DNA from: JBNLBS01 sp050303415
GTDB taxonomy: Bacteria; Pseudomonadota; Gammaproteobacteria; Methylococcales; Methylomonadaceae
Length of the DNA stretch: 64,000 nucleotides
Assembly: GCA_050303415.1 (NCBI GenBank)
Contig: JBNLBS010000002.1
Location: forward strand, 124,001 to 188,000
Reading direction: 5' to 3'
Shown: piece by piece, positions 1-8,914 of the stretch
How the letters are laid out: each line of letters begins with the position of its first letter
Position numbering within the stretch: the stretch's first letter is position 1
Made by a program: the position numbers and the translations under genes
Notes under the pieces: generated by a model
Seen by the model: the letters and a program-made list of their open reading frames with translations, nothing else
What the model was told of the DNA's origin: nothing
Database searches by the model: none

Positions 1-1
1 C

Positions 2-967
2 TATGACTATCTGGTTGCCTGCCCCGGCCTGCAACTGGACTGGAACAAAATAGATGGCTTGCAAGATACTCTCGGCAAAAATGGTGTCTGCAGTAATTAT
101 TCAGCCGACACCGTGGAATACACCTGGGAATGTATACAAAATATGCAATCGGGTACGGCCCTTTTTACCCAGCCGCCGATGCCGATTAAATGTGCCGGTG
201 CGCCGCAAAAAATCATGTACCTGGCTACCGACCGTTTTATTAAAAAAGGGATTCGGGACAATATCGATGTTCAGTTCTGCAATGCAGGCCCCGGCATGTT
301 CGGTATCCCGTTCTTTGCCAAAGCCCTGCAAAAAGTGGTTAAAAACTACGGTATTACCAGCAATTTTAACCACAATTTAGTCGCGATTGACGGCGCAAGT
401 CAAACCGCAACCTTTGAAGTGACTGACGCTGACGGCAACAAACAACGTGTAGAGAAGCAGTTTGATATGATTCATGTCACGCCTCCGCAAAGTGCGCCGG
501 ACTTTATCAAGCAAAGTCCTTTAGCGGCGGAAAGCGGCTGGATAGATGTGCATCCGGCAACCTTGCAGCACAACAAATACCCCAATATTTTTGGCCTGGG
601 CGATGCGACCACCACGCCTAATGCCAAAACAGCGGCTGCTGTGCGCAAGCAGGTCCCGGTAGTCGTCGATAATCTTTTTAACTTAATGTATCAGAATGCC
701 CTGGTTGAAGGTTATGACGGCTACGGTTCCTGCCCGTTAACCACATCATTACATGGCGTTATTCTGGCCGAGTTTAAATATGATGGAAAAGTCACCCCTT
801 CTTTTCCTTTTCTAGACCCGCGCAAAAGTCGTTGGATCTGGTGGATGGGCAAACTGTTCGGCTTTCCGTGGATGTATTGGCACCTGATGCTGAAAGGTTA
901 TCGTTTTGATATTCCACACCTGGAAAAATATGCCGCCAAGCTGGTCAAAGAAGATAGTGAGACGTAA
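2..967 (+). CDS. sqr: Sulfide:quinone oxidoreductase, type II (5' end outside window)
   Basis: This flavoprotein oxidises sulfide and passes the electrons to quinone at the membrane. The reading frame is open from base 2 and an ATG-less stretch precedes it, so the N-terminal FAD-binding part lies upstream of the window. The visible part has the substrate-side Cys in a CPGLQLDW segment, a KCAGAPQKIMYL segment, HVTPPQSAPD, and a C-terminal FGLGDATTTPNAKTAAAVRKQ segment that holds the flavin. These match the type II (mitochondrial SQOR-like) group better than the bacterial type I group. A SulP transporter follows on the same strand after a REP-like hairpin pair, which may reflect a shared sulfur role. 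The family call is confident; the subtype is recalled from family knowledge. Confidence 0.9.
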   Translation, partial: YDYLVACPGLQLDWNKIDGLQDTLGKNGVCSNYSADTVEYTWECIQNMQSGTALFTQPPMPIKCAGAPQKIMYLATDRFIKKGIRDNIDVQFCNAGPGMFGIPFFAKALQKVVKNYGITSNFNHNLVAIDGASQTATFEVTDADGNKQRVEKQFDMIHVTPPQSAPDFIKQSPLAAESGWIDVHPATLQHNKYPNIFGLGDATTTPNAKTAAAVRKQVPVVVDNLFNLMYQNALVEGYDGYGSCPLTTSLHGVILAEFKYDGKVTPSFPFLDPRKSRWIWWMGKLFGFPWMYWHLMLKGYRFDIPHLEKYAAKLVKEDSET

Positions 968-991
968 GTAAACTTTATCAATAGTGTCGTA

Positions 992-1046
992 GAGCGGACT
1001 TTAGTCCGCTCAGTACATGTTCAAAAAGGCGGACTAAACGTCCGCC
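992..1046. repeat. REP-like pair of palindromes
   Basis: Two hairpins sit in the gap between sqr and the SulP gene. The first has 9-bp arms (992-1000 and 1003-1011, core GCGGACT). The second has 7-bp arms (1028-1034 and 1040-1046, core GGCGGAC). The two share the GCGGAC core, as paired REP (BIME-like) units do. There is no T-run after either, so this is a repeat more than a classical terminator, though it may still stop or protect the sqr transcript. Confidence 0.6.
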
Positions 1047-1093
1047 CTGCCGCCTCTAAGCTTTCACCCGGATCTTAGGAATCAACAAAAAAT

Positions 1094-2776
1094 ATGACAC
1101 CATACCTGCCCATTACCGACTGGTTAAAACACTACAGCAAACAGGATTTTAACGGTGATGCTTTTGCCGGCATAATTACGGCAATATTACTAATCCCCCA
1201 GGGTATAGCCTATGCCATGCTGGCCGGATTACCGCCGCAACTGGGTTTATATGCCAGTATTCTGCCTCCGCTCTGCTACGCTGTCTTTGGCACCAGCCGT
1301 ACTCTGTCTGTCGGCCCGGTTTCCATTGCCGCCATTATGATTGCCAGTGCACTATCTTCACCGGAAATCAGCGCTTTGGGCAATCCGGTGGAAAGCGCAG
1401 TTATCCTGGCTGCTGAAAGCGGGGTAATTTTACTGCTGATGGCCGTTGCCAGAATGGGCGGGCTGGTACATTTTATCAGCCATCCGGTACTGACCGGTTT
1501 TACCAGCGGAGCATCGATACTGATCGTGCTCAGCCAGATTCCTCATTTACTGGGACTGTCTAAACCTCAATGCGGTCTTAATGTAGACTGTTATACCGAT
1601 TATCTTAGTCTGCTAAATCCGGTCACCCTCGGCTTGGGTCTGTTAAGCCTGACTATTCTGCTTTTATTTAATAAACCTTTGGTCTCAGTGCTGAACAAAT
1701 CCGGCTTAAATGAAACCTATGTGTTGGCTATCAGCAAGACCGCGCCGTTATTAAGTGTAATCATCACTACTTTATTAGTGGCCCATTATCAATTTAATGT
1801 TGCCGTTGTCGGCGCCATTAGCGGCGGCTTGCCCAGCCTGAAACTGGATTTTATAGGTTCATCAAAATGGTCGTTATTGTTGCCCTATGCCGGTTTTATC
1901 GCCCTGATTGCCTATATAGAAAGCGTAGCGATTGCCAAAGTCACTGCCAACCTGCGTCACCAGCGTATTAACCCCAATCAGGAATTAATTGCTTTGGGTT
2001 TTGCCAACCTGGCCACAGCAGTGAGTGGCGGCATGGCGGTAGCCGGTGGTTTTAGCCGTACCATGGTTAATTTTTCCGCCGGCGCCCGTACTCAAATGGC
2101 AATGATTATTGCTGTCGTACTTTTAAGTCTGGCAGTGGTTTTTGCCAGTCAAGGTTTTGAAATGATTCCCAAAGCCACTCTGGCGGCTATTATTCTAATC
2201 GCAATTATCCCATTGATAAAAATCCGCGCCATTATCGACACCTGGCACTATGACCGCGGCGATGGCATGGCTGAAATCATGACCTTACTGGGAGTATTGG
2301 TACTGGGTATTGAAGAAGGCCTTACACTAGGTATTATTTTGACGATTGTCAGTTATCTGCGCCAAACCAGTCGACCTCATATCGCCGAAGTAGGCCGTGT
2401 AGCCAATAGCGAACATTACCGCAATATCAATCGTCATAAGGTAAAAACCTGGCCTAATCTATTATTGCTTAGAATTGATGAAAACATCACTTTTGCCAAT
2501 GCCGACTATATTGAAGACTTTATTCAGCAGCGGCTTAAAAGTCAGCAAATTGAACATGTTATCCTGATCTTTACCTCGGTCAGCTATATCGACAGCACCG
2601 CGTTGGAAGCGTTGGAAAACATCAACCACAGCCTGCAACTAGATAAAATCTGCCTGCATCTGGCCGAAGTTAAGGGCCCGGTTATGGACAGGCTGGAACA
2701 CACCGAGTTTCTGGAAAAGATAAAACCCGGCAAAGTGTTTTTCCGTATAACCGACGCGGTTAACGATTTATCTTAA
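1094..2776 (+). CDS. SulP family anion transporter with C-terminal STAS domain
   Basis: This is an inner-membrane SLC26/SulP permease, 560 residues long, which is the usual size. The N-terminus carries the family signature region (residues 1-70, with LIPQGIAYAMLAGLPP and GLYASILPP). About 10-14 hydrophobic segments follow to roughly residue 420. A cytoplasmic STAS domain then covers about 450-555, including SYIDSTALEAL, where the Ser is the family's phosphorylation-type position. Substrates in the family include sulfate, bicarbonate and other anions. Next to sqr, sulfate or another sulfur oxyanion is a reasonable guess, but the sequence does not fix the substrate. The ATG at 1094 lies just after AGGAATC. 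Confidence 0.9.
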   Translation: MTPYLPITDWLKHYSKQDFNGDAFAGIITAILLIPQGIAYAMLAGLPPQLGLYASILPPLCYAVFGTSRTLSVGPVSIAAIMIASALSSPEISALGNPVESAVILAAESGVILLLMAVARMGGLVHFISHPVLTGFTSGASILIVLSQIPHLLGLSKPQCGLNVDCYTDYLSLLNPVTLGLGLLSLTILLLFNKPLVSVLNKSGLNETYVLAISKTAPLLSVIITTLLVAHYQFNVAVVGAISGGLPSLKLDFIGSSKWSLLLPYAGFIALIAYIESVAIAKVTANLRHQRINPNQELIALGFANLATAVSGGMAVAGGFSRTMVNFSAGARTQMAMIIAVVLLSLAVVFASQGFEMIPKATLAAIILIAIIPLIKIRAIIDTWHYDRGDGMAEIMTLLGVLVLGIEEGLTLGIILTIVSYLRQTSRPHIAEVGRVANSEHYRNINRHKVKTWPNLLLLRIDENITFANADYIEDFIQQRLKSQQIEHVILIFTSVSYIDSTALEALENINHSLQLDKICLHLAEVKGPVMDRLEHTEFLEKIKPGKVFFRITDAVNDLS

Positions 2777-2880
2777 ACCATTAAAAATGGTCGGATTTGC
2801 ATTGTTACAATAGCACCAATGCTAACGTGGTATTCTTAACCTACCAATTACTCCGCCTATTGCCACTACCGTGTTTTATG

Positions 2881-2915
2881 GGTTGATTTTTTTGCTCAAG
2901 CGGTTAAAGTCTAAC
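2881..2915 (+). promoter_or_regulatory. 35-nt upstream element, copy A (promoter-like)
   Basis: This 35-nt element matches 14721-14755 at 31 of 35 positions. It ends 41 nt before the DUF4178 start; the second copy ends 38 nt before the aminopropyltransferase-like start. It can be read as a promoter: TTGATT at 2883, a 16-nt spacer, then TAAAGT at 2905. The shared position and conservation suggest a common promoter or operator. The transcription start is not shown. Confidence 0.5.
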
Positions 2916-2956
2916 ATGTAAGCCGACCGGATAAATCTTGTAACGGATAAAACGCT

Positions 2957-4195
2957 ATGAGCAAGGCACAAGATAAACTGATATCAATAAACTGTACTGA
3001 ATGCAGCGCACCGATAGATTTGCATGGCGGCCGTCATGTTAAATCCATCAGTTGCAGCTATTGCGGTGCAGTAATGGATAATAAAGACGAATTTAAGGTA
3101 CTTGATCACTTTTATAAGACCAATAAACCTTTTTCGCCTTTAAATGTCGGTCAGCAAGGCAAAATTAAGGGTATACAATTCACCGTTATCGGTATGATCA
3201 AATACAATAACGGCATCTACTGGTGGCTGGATTATCAATTGTTCTCGCCGACACACGGTTATGCCTGGTTGACTTATGAAGACGGCCATTTTGTTTTCAG
3301 TCACCGCGTTCGGTACCGGCCTTATACATTTTCTCACGAAATCAAATCCACCTTTTCCGTAAACAACCGGCACTATAAAGTTTACGACTCTTATACCGCC
3401 ACCGTCACCTATGTTGAAGGCGAACTGACCTGGATCGCCCGAAAAGGCGACAAGTCAAAATGCCTGGACGGTATCGACCCGCCTTATATATTCACGATAG
3501 AAAAAACCGAAAAAGAAGAAGAATACAGCCTGGGTGAATATATTGCCGCTGAAACCATTTACCGTGACTTTAAAATTAAGGACACGCCGAAAAAACCTTT
3601 GGAAATCCATCCAGCCCAGGTCTTTGAGCCTGGCGGATTTATTACCGGCTTATCCTATGCAGGGAAAAAGTTCGCTGTTGCCTGTGTCGCCATCTTATTG
3701 ATATTAATGTTTATTGATGATGGCGAACAGATTTTTTCCTCTCAGATCTCTCCACAGGAATATAAAAACGACTACCAAAGTCAGCCGTTTACCATTACCG
3801 ATGCCAACAAACTAATCGGCATGTATTTTCACAGTAATGTCGATAATAACTGGGCATATTTTGATGTCACCCTACACAAGGAAGGCAGTCCCAGCTACTC
3901 CCTGGGAAAAGAAATCAGCTATTATCATGGTCACGATAGCGAAGGCTCATGGACAGAAGGCTCCACCAGCGGTAATGTCTATTTTAAAGTAGACGAACCC
4001 GGCACCTATACGTTTACGCTGGAAGGCAGCGGCGGCATGTTAAGGCCCGTGGATATTGAAATCAGGGAAGGCATTATCGTCACCCGTTATTTTGTTATCT
4101 TATCCATCCTTTTCACCTTATCCGCCTTTGCCCTGTATTTTAAACGCCAGTCATTCGAAGCCAAAAAATGGCAAGATGAGGACGATGATGAATAG
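2957..4195 (+). CDS. DUF4178 membrane protein with N-terminal zinc ribbon
   Basis: This 412-residue protein starts with a zinc-ribbon-like segment (Cys13, Cys16, Cys33, Cys36). A DUF4178 region (about 55-210, with tryptophan- and tyrosine-rich strands) follows, then a membrane segment at about 233-248, a predicted extracytoplasmic beta-rich part (about 255-370, ending GTYTFTLEGSG) and a second membrane segment near 376-395. DUF4178 proteins commonly sit with DUF350 and spermidine-synthase-like proteins, as seen here with the DUF350 gene downstream and an aminopropyltransferase-like gene at 14794. The biochemical role of the family is not established. The stop overlaps the start of the next small ORF. 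The family call is fairly sure; the function is unknown. Confidence 0.75.
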   Translation: MSKAQDKLISINCTECSAPIDLHGGRHVKSISCSYCGAVMDNKDEFKVLDHFYKTNKPFSPLNVGQQGKIKGIQFTVIGMIKYNNGIYWWLDYQLFSPTHGYAWLTYEDGHFVFSHRVRYRPYTFSHEIKSTFSVNNRHYKVYDSYTATVTYVEGELTWIARKGDKSKCLDGIDPPYIFTIEKTEKEEEYSLGEYIAAETIYRDFKIKDTPKKPLEIHPAQVFEPGGFITGLSYAGKKFAVACVAILLILMFIDDGEQIFSSQISPQEYKNDYQSQPFTITDANKLIGMYFHSNVDNNWAYFDVTLHKEGSPSYSLGKEISYYHGHDSEGSWTEGSTSGNVYFKVDEPGTYTFTLEGSGGMLRPVDIEIREGIIVTRYFVILSILFTLSAFALYFKRQSFEAKKWQDEDDDE

Positions 4196-4355
4196 TTTTT
4201 TTATCGGCCTGTTCGGCCTGCTCAGTGTCGGTGCTGCCTATATGACCTACAATGATATCGGTGTAATCGACAACAGCGTACAGAAACATAATATCCGTAA
4301 CGGCAGCGTACATCATCGCAGCCACAGCCGCGGCAGCTACCGAGGCGGTAAATAA
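4188..4355 (+). CDS. Small membrane protein between DUF4178 and DUF350
   Basis: A 55-residue ORF begins at one of two adjacent ATGs (4185 or 4188), inside the last codons of the DUF4178 gene. That overlap suggests translational coupling. It has one N-terminal hydrophobic segment (about residues 4-18) and a basic, His/Ser/Arg/Gly-rich tail (HHRSHSRGSYRGGK). Longer upstream starts in this frame run through the DUF4178 coding region and are less likely. I do not recognise a named family. Its place inside a tight three-gene unit supports it being real. Confidence 0.6.
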   Translation: MNSFFIGLFGLLSVGAAYMTYNDIGVIDNSVQKHNIRNGSVHHRSHSRGSYRGGK

Positions 4356-4387
4356 ATTGATTAACTAACCTTAAACTGGAAACAATT

Positions 4388-4612
4388 ATGGACGCCATCA
4401 TTCAAGAACTACATATCGCCCCGATTATTTCATCCATCGTCTACAGCTTTATCGGCATCATATTATTTGTTATAGCCTTTATCTTGCTGGAAATGGTCAC
4501 TCCGTTTTCAATTAAAAAAGAAATAGAGCAGGACCAGAATGTTGCACTCGGCATTATTGTCGGCTCGGTGATCATTGCCATCGCTATCATTGTATCGGCA
4601 GCAATTAAGTAG
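4388..4612 (+). CDS. DUF350 (YjfL-like) small membrane protein
   Basis: This 74-residue protein has two membrane segments (about 15-38 and 52-72) joined by a polar loop, PFSIKKEIEQDQNVALG, which is characteristic of DUF350. In E. coli the DUF350 protein YjfL lies beside a PspA-family protein and a glutathionylspermidine-synthase-like protein; elsewhere DUF350 accompanies spermidine-synthase-like proteins. Here it closes the DUF4178/small-protein/DUF350 unit. The function is unknown; a role at the membrane linked to polyamine-type chemistry is inference. The start follows GGAAACAATT. Confidence 0.8.
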   Translation: MDAIIQELHIAPIISSIVYSFIGIILFVIAFILLEMVTPFSIKKEIEQDQNVALGIIVGSVIIAIAIIVSAAIK

Positions 4613-4706
4613 TTTCCAGACTTATTACAATAACGTAGGTGATGATGGCGACTACGAAAAGGAAATAAACATGCATTCAATTTGTTCGCAATCGAAAAGA
4701 ACATAG

Positions 4707-4865
4707 ATGAATAACGCTGGATTCAGGTTATTTGCTTTATCTTGTTTATTATTCAAAAAGCTTTCTTGTGCTTTTTTGACCTTTTACTTAAGTCTCTGTT
4801 GCATTCATTTTGCTAAAACGCTAGAGACTGATCTTTTTTGTCTACTGGTTATGGATTCGAATTAA
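4707..4865 (+). CDS. Possible small hydrophobic ORF just upstream of the histidine kinase
   Basis: An open frame of 52 codons starts at ATG 4707 and stops one base before the GTG start of the kinase gene. The product would be hydrophobic and Cys-rich, with several CLL/CC segments. It is in a different frame from the kinase, so it is not its N-terminus unless there is a frameshift. No strong ribosome site is seen. It could be a leader peptide coupled to kinase translation, or chance. Confidence 0.25.
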   Translation: MNNAGFRLFALSCLLFKKLSCAFLTFYLSLCCIHFAKTLETDLFCLLVMDSN

Positions 4866-4866
4866 C

Positions 4867-7761
4867 GTGTCAAATGCAGTCAACCTGACAGAACTTCAAA
4901 CGCTTAAATCAGCCATTATAGATAATGCCGGGTATGCAATCATTGCCGGCTCCAGGGATGGCGTGATTACTTTGTTTAATCGGGAGGCTGAAAAATTACT
5001 GGGTTATAGTGCCGATGAGCTGGTCGGGAAATTGACGCCTGAAATTTTTCACCTGCCAGAGGAAGTAGAGCAAAGGGCTAAAGAATTCGGTCAAGAACTC
5101 GGTGTGGATTTGAAACCCGGTTTTGAAGTGTTCGTAATTAGATCCAAATTAAAGTTAACCAATGAGTATGAATGGACTTACATACGCAAAGACGGTAGTC
5201 ATGTTCCGGTCTTATTATCGGTAACGGCAATTTTTGACCAGAACGAGCATATACATGGCTATCTGGGAATTGCCAGAGCGATTACCGATCGCAAAGCGCT
5301 TGAAAGTGAATTGCGTCAGAGTGAAAAACGGTTCCGTGATTTATTTAACTCATCACCAGATCCTATTTGGATCATTGATAAACATCATTTCGTGGAGTGT
5401 AATCAAGCAGCGGTCAACTTGTTGGATTATCCCGATAAACAAACGTTAGTTAATACGCACCCATCGGAATTGTCACCCGCTATACAGCCTGACGGAGAAT
5501 CTTCATTTACCAAAGCCGAGCGAATGATGAATATTGCCCAGGAAAAAGGCATCAATCGTTTTGAATGGGTCCACACCCGTGCAGACGGCAGTGAGTTTTG
5601 GGCCGAAGTGACATTATCGCCATTTGAATTGGAGCAGCATGAAGTTATCTATTGTATATGGCGTGATATCTCGGAAAGAAAACAAATCGAATATGAGTTG
5701 GAACAAAAAACCAGGCAACTCAATTATATCAATCAAAATTTGGAGAAAGAGGTCAAATTACGGACCCATGAATTGGTGTTAGCCAAGCAGGAAGCGGAAA
5801 AAGCCAACCAAGCGAAAAGTCAGTTTCTTGCCAATATGTCCCATGAAATTCGTACCCCGATGAATGCCATTATTGGCATGTCTCATTTGGCTTTACAAAC
5901 GGAATTAAACGAGAAGCAATATAACTATATTGAAAAGGTCAATCGTTCTGCCAATTCCTTGTTGACAATCATTAATGACATCCTGGATTTTTCCAAAATC
6001 GAGGCCGGAAAACTTGAGATGGAAGATATTCATTTCAATCTCGACGACATGATGAGAAACCTACTGAACTTGGTCGGACTCAAGGCTGAGGAAAAACGTA
6101 TCGAACTGTTGTTTGATATCGATGATCAAGTGCCGGTGGCTCTGATTGGAGATCCCTTTCGTTTATGTCAGATTTTGACCAACCTGGTGACCAATGCTAT
6201 TAAATTTACCGAACAAGGCGGTGAGGTTTTGGTGGTTATTCACCTTGAAGAGGAAAATGAGCACTCTGCGGTACTGCATGGCGAAATTCGCGATACCGGC
6301 ATTGGTATCGCCAAATCGGATAAAGAGAGGTTGTTTAAGACTTTCTCACAGGCCGATCCATCTACAACCCGAAAATTCGGTGGTACCGGGCTTGGCTTGA
6401 TTATTTCCAAGCAGATAACCGAACTAATGGGTGGAAGAATTTGGTTTGAAAGTCAGAAAGGAGTCGGTAGCACTTTTCACTTTACCGTTTGCTTGAAAAA
6501 ACAGCCGAACCAGCCCGCACCGGTTCGTTTTGAAGCTCCGGATCTTAAAGCATTGCATGTGCTCATTGTCGACGATAATGAGACTTCAAGAGAGATACTG
6601 AAACACTTCCTTAACAGCTTTAATTTTCAGGTTGATATGGCCGAATCAGGTCAAGAAGCGATCCAGCTTTTGGAACAAAAGGGCAATGACAATTTTTACG
6701 ACCTGATTTTAATGGATTGGAAAATGCCGGGACTTGACGGCATTGAAACCACACGCATCATCCGCCAGAATAAAAAAATCAGTCATCTTCCGTTGGTTAT
6801 CCTGATTTCGGCCTACGGAAAAATGGAAATCAAAAAAGCGGCTAAAGGCGTCGAATTTAGTTCGTTGCTGTCTAAACCGGTGACGCCGTCCGCTTTACAT
6901 GATGCCATATTGTCCGCAACCGGTCATGAAAACTTGCGTAAACACCATTCAGGTCAAATATCTGATGAGATGCTACTGGCTTTAAAAAAACTGAAGGGCG
7001 CCAATATTCTGTTAGTTGAGGATAACGAAATCAATCAGGAGTTGGCGGTCGAATTATTATCCAGTAACGGTATATCGGTGGACTGTGCCAATGATGGCAA
7101 GGAAGCTCTGGATAAGCTGACGGAAAATGTTTACGACGGTGTACTCATGGATTGTCATATGCCGATTATGGATGGTTATGAAGCAACTCAACAAATCAGA
7201 GCGCAAGAGAAATATAAAACGCTACCGATTATTGCCATGACGGCGAATGCCATGCAGACCGATCGACAGAAAGTACTGCGGACAGGTATGAATGATTTTA
7301 TTGCCAAACCGATAGATGTCGACAATATGTTCATCACCATGGCCAAATGGATAAAAGTAAAACTCAATACACGGGATGCAAAAAAAGCTCAGGATGCTAT
7401 CGAGGCTGATTCTTTGCCGCCAATGAATGGTATTGACCTGCGCATCGGTTTAAAATTCTGCAATAATAAAACGTCCCTGTATCGCCGACTTCTGCTTAAA
7501 TTTTATGATAGTTATCATAATTTTGAAGGACAATTTCAACAGGCTATGCAAACAAAAGACTGTTTTGAGGCAACAAGATTAGCACATAGTCTGAAAGGAA
7601 TAGCGGCGACACTGGGCATGACGCAGTTGCAGCAATCGGCATTGGCACTGGAAATGGCCTGTCGCCAGAAAGATAATAATTTGGATGACCTACTGAAAGA
7701 TACGCTGGCAAAACTCGCCATTGTTTTAACCAGCCTGGAACGGTTAAGAACGGATCAGTAA
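4867..7761 (+). CDS. Hybrid sensor histidine kinase (PAS-PAS-HisKA-HATPase-REC-REC-Hpt)
   Basis: This 964-residue soluble-looking kinase would run a multistep phosphorelay. Domains in order: PAS (about 5-145), PAS (about 150-280), coiled linker, HisKA with MSHEIRTP (His326), HATPase (about 430-550, with DTGIGI and GGTGLGL motifs), REC1 (Asp617 in LMDWKMPG), REC2 (Asp762 in LMDCHMPIMDG) and Hpt (His907 in AHSLKG). There is no membrane segment, so the signal is probably cytoplasmic (redox or ligand through PAS). The GTG at 4867 is the only good start before the first PAS. No separate response regulator lies next to it; the diguanylate cyclase downstream has no REC domain. Confidence 0.92.
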   Translation: MSNAVNLTELQTLKSAIIDNAGYAIIAGSRDGVITLFNREAEKLLGYSADELVGKLTPEIFHLPEEVEQRAKEFGQELGVDLKPGFEVFVIRSKLKLTNEYEWTYIRKDGSHVPVLLSVTAIFDQNEHIHGYLGIARAITDRKALESELRQSEKRFRDLFNSSPDPIWIIDKHHFVECNQAAVNLLDYPDKQTLVNTHPSELSPAIQPDGESSFTKAERMMNIAQEKGINRFEWVHTRADGSEFWAEVTLSPFELEQHEVIYCIWRDISERKQIEYELEQKTRQLNYINQNLEKEVKLRTHELVLAKQEAEKANQAKSQFLANMSHEIRTPMNAIIGMSHLALQTELNEKQYNYIEKVNRSANSLLTIINDILDFSKIEAGKLEMEDIHFNLDDMMRNLLNLVGLKAEEKRIELLFDIDDQVPVALIGDPFRLCQILTNLVTNAIKFTEQGGEVLVVIHLEEENEHSAVLHGEIRDTGIGIAKSDKERLFKTFSQADPSTTRKFGGTGLGLIISKQITELMGGRIWFESQKGVGSTFHFTVCLKKQPNQPAPVRFEAPDLKALHVLIVDDNETSREILKHFLNSFNFQVDMAESGQEAIQLLEQKGNDNFYDLILMDWKMPGLDGIETTRIIRQNKKISHLPLVILISAYGKMEIKKAAKGVEFSSLLSKPVTPSALHDAILSATGHENLRKHHSGQISDEMLLALKKLKGANILLVEDNEINQELAVELLSSNGISVDCANDGKEALDKLTENVYDGVLMDCHMPIMDGYEATQQIRAQEKYKTLPIIAMTANAMQTDRQKVLRTGMNDFIAKPIDVDNMFITMAKWIKVKLNTRDAKKAQDAIEADSLPPMNGIDLRIGLKFCNNKTSLYRRLLLKFYDSYHNFEGQFQQAMQTKDCFEATRLAHSLKGIAATLGMTQLQQSALALEMACRQKDNNLDDLLKDTLAKLAIVLTSLERLRTDQ

Positions 7762-7946
7762 AGGCTAAACTTTTCACTCCTACTAATTTTGAATATTTAC
7801 AAATATATTTTTTTATTGAACTAACTGGTTTCATATTTACGCTTTGATGAGGTTTTTCTATAATCAGCTTAAGGGATAGGTTAGTTTTGAGGTTATAAGA
7901 AATCATTGTCGCCTGATTATCCTTAATAAAGGTAAGGGGGGGAAGT

Positions 7947-8780
7947 ATGAGAAGCTATGTGGTACTTGGGGCTGGTTTTTTGATCGTGTTTCTGCCGTTT
8001 ATGGGGTTCGTACTGTTCGGTTGGCCCGGTACGGAGGATATTTGTCTGACGGAAGGCGGTCCGGCAGGGTGTTATTGCGAGTATGTCACTGTCAACGATG
8101 TTCTGACTCATAAAGCCGGTGTCAGACAACCGGCCAATACCTGGTCGAATCTATACTCATTGATCACGGGTTTTATTGTAGCCTTTGGAATCTCACGCGA
8201 CCGGAAGCGTAATCCGTCGGTTTCACCGGCAAAAAATCTTATCCGTTCACAAAGTTTTATTGCCGATTTATATGTCTTTGCGGTTCTGTTTTTGGGTTTA
8301 GGTTCCATGTGGTTCCATGCTTCCATCACCGACTGGGGAGGGCGCCTGGATGGTGCTTCAATGTATGTTTTTGTCGGCTATCTGGTTTGGTATACAGTGC
8401 ATCGAATTTTTCCCAGCCAATGGTTATTTTGGCTCGGTTATCTTTTAACCATCGCTGTTTTCACGTCAATGCATAATTGGGCACCCTCCGTACTTCTGAT
8501 AGGCATTCTTGTCGGTGCTTATACGATTTTGGAAATTATTGTTATTGCAACCGGTAAGGCCCGGTTCAATGGCTGGGGCTGGGCGTTGCTTTGGTGGCTG
8601 TGTGGTTTAATCAGTTTTATTATTGCCGTGATATTTTGGATAGGCGGCCAGGACGGCAGTTATTTTTGCGACTCGCTTACCGATCAACAGTCCGCATTTC
8701 AAGTGCATGCTTTATGGCATGTATTCTGTGGTGTTATGGCTGTTTTTCTTTATTATTATTGGCGACGGGAAGAAGTTTAA
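7947..8780 (+). CDS. Alkaline-ceramidase-like (CREST superfamily) membrane hydrolase
   Basis: This 277-residue protein has seven hydrophobic segments and the ceramidase (PF05875) motifs: CEY near residue 45, QPANTWSNL at 61-69, SMWFHAS with His124, Asp135 and HALWH with His254 and His258. The His-Asp spacing of 11 and the HxxxH pair match the zinc site of alkaline ceramidases such as human ACER3. It is predicted to hydrolyse an amide-linked lipid in the membrane. Bacteria of this kind rarely make ceramide, so the real substrate may be another N-acyl lipid. The start is preceded by a strong AAGGTAAGGGGG ribosome site. It lies between two signalling genes on the same strand. Confidence 0.82.
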   Translation: MRSYVVLGAGFLIVFLPFMGFVLFGWPGTEDICLTEGGPAGCYCEYVTVNDVLTHKAGVRQPANTWSNLYSLITGFIVAFGISRDRKRNPSVSPAKNLIRSQSFIADLYVFAVLFLGLGSMWFHASITDWGGRLDGASMYVFVGYLVWYTVHRIFPSQWLFWLGYLLTIAVFTSMHNWAPSVLLIGILVGAYTILEIIVIATGKARFNGWGWALLWWLCGLISFIIAVIFWIGGQDGSYFCDSLTDQQSAFQVHALWHVFCGVMAVFLYYYWRREEV

Positions 8781-8914
8781 ATATGGAAAATTCCTTTTGA
8801 CTTTTTAATTAAGTCCGCCGGCATGGGAGGCAATTATTTAATCAGATAGATGGAGTTGTTGACAGGCTGCTAGGTTATGTTTATTTTTGTTAGCCAGTAT
8901 CTTAAGGCTTAAAC

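Noticed and set aside
2883..2899. TTGA...TCAA pair that suggests an FNR site
   Set aside because: The spacer is nine bases, not four, so it does not fit FNR. It is better explained as part of the shared 35-nt element.
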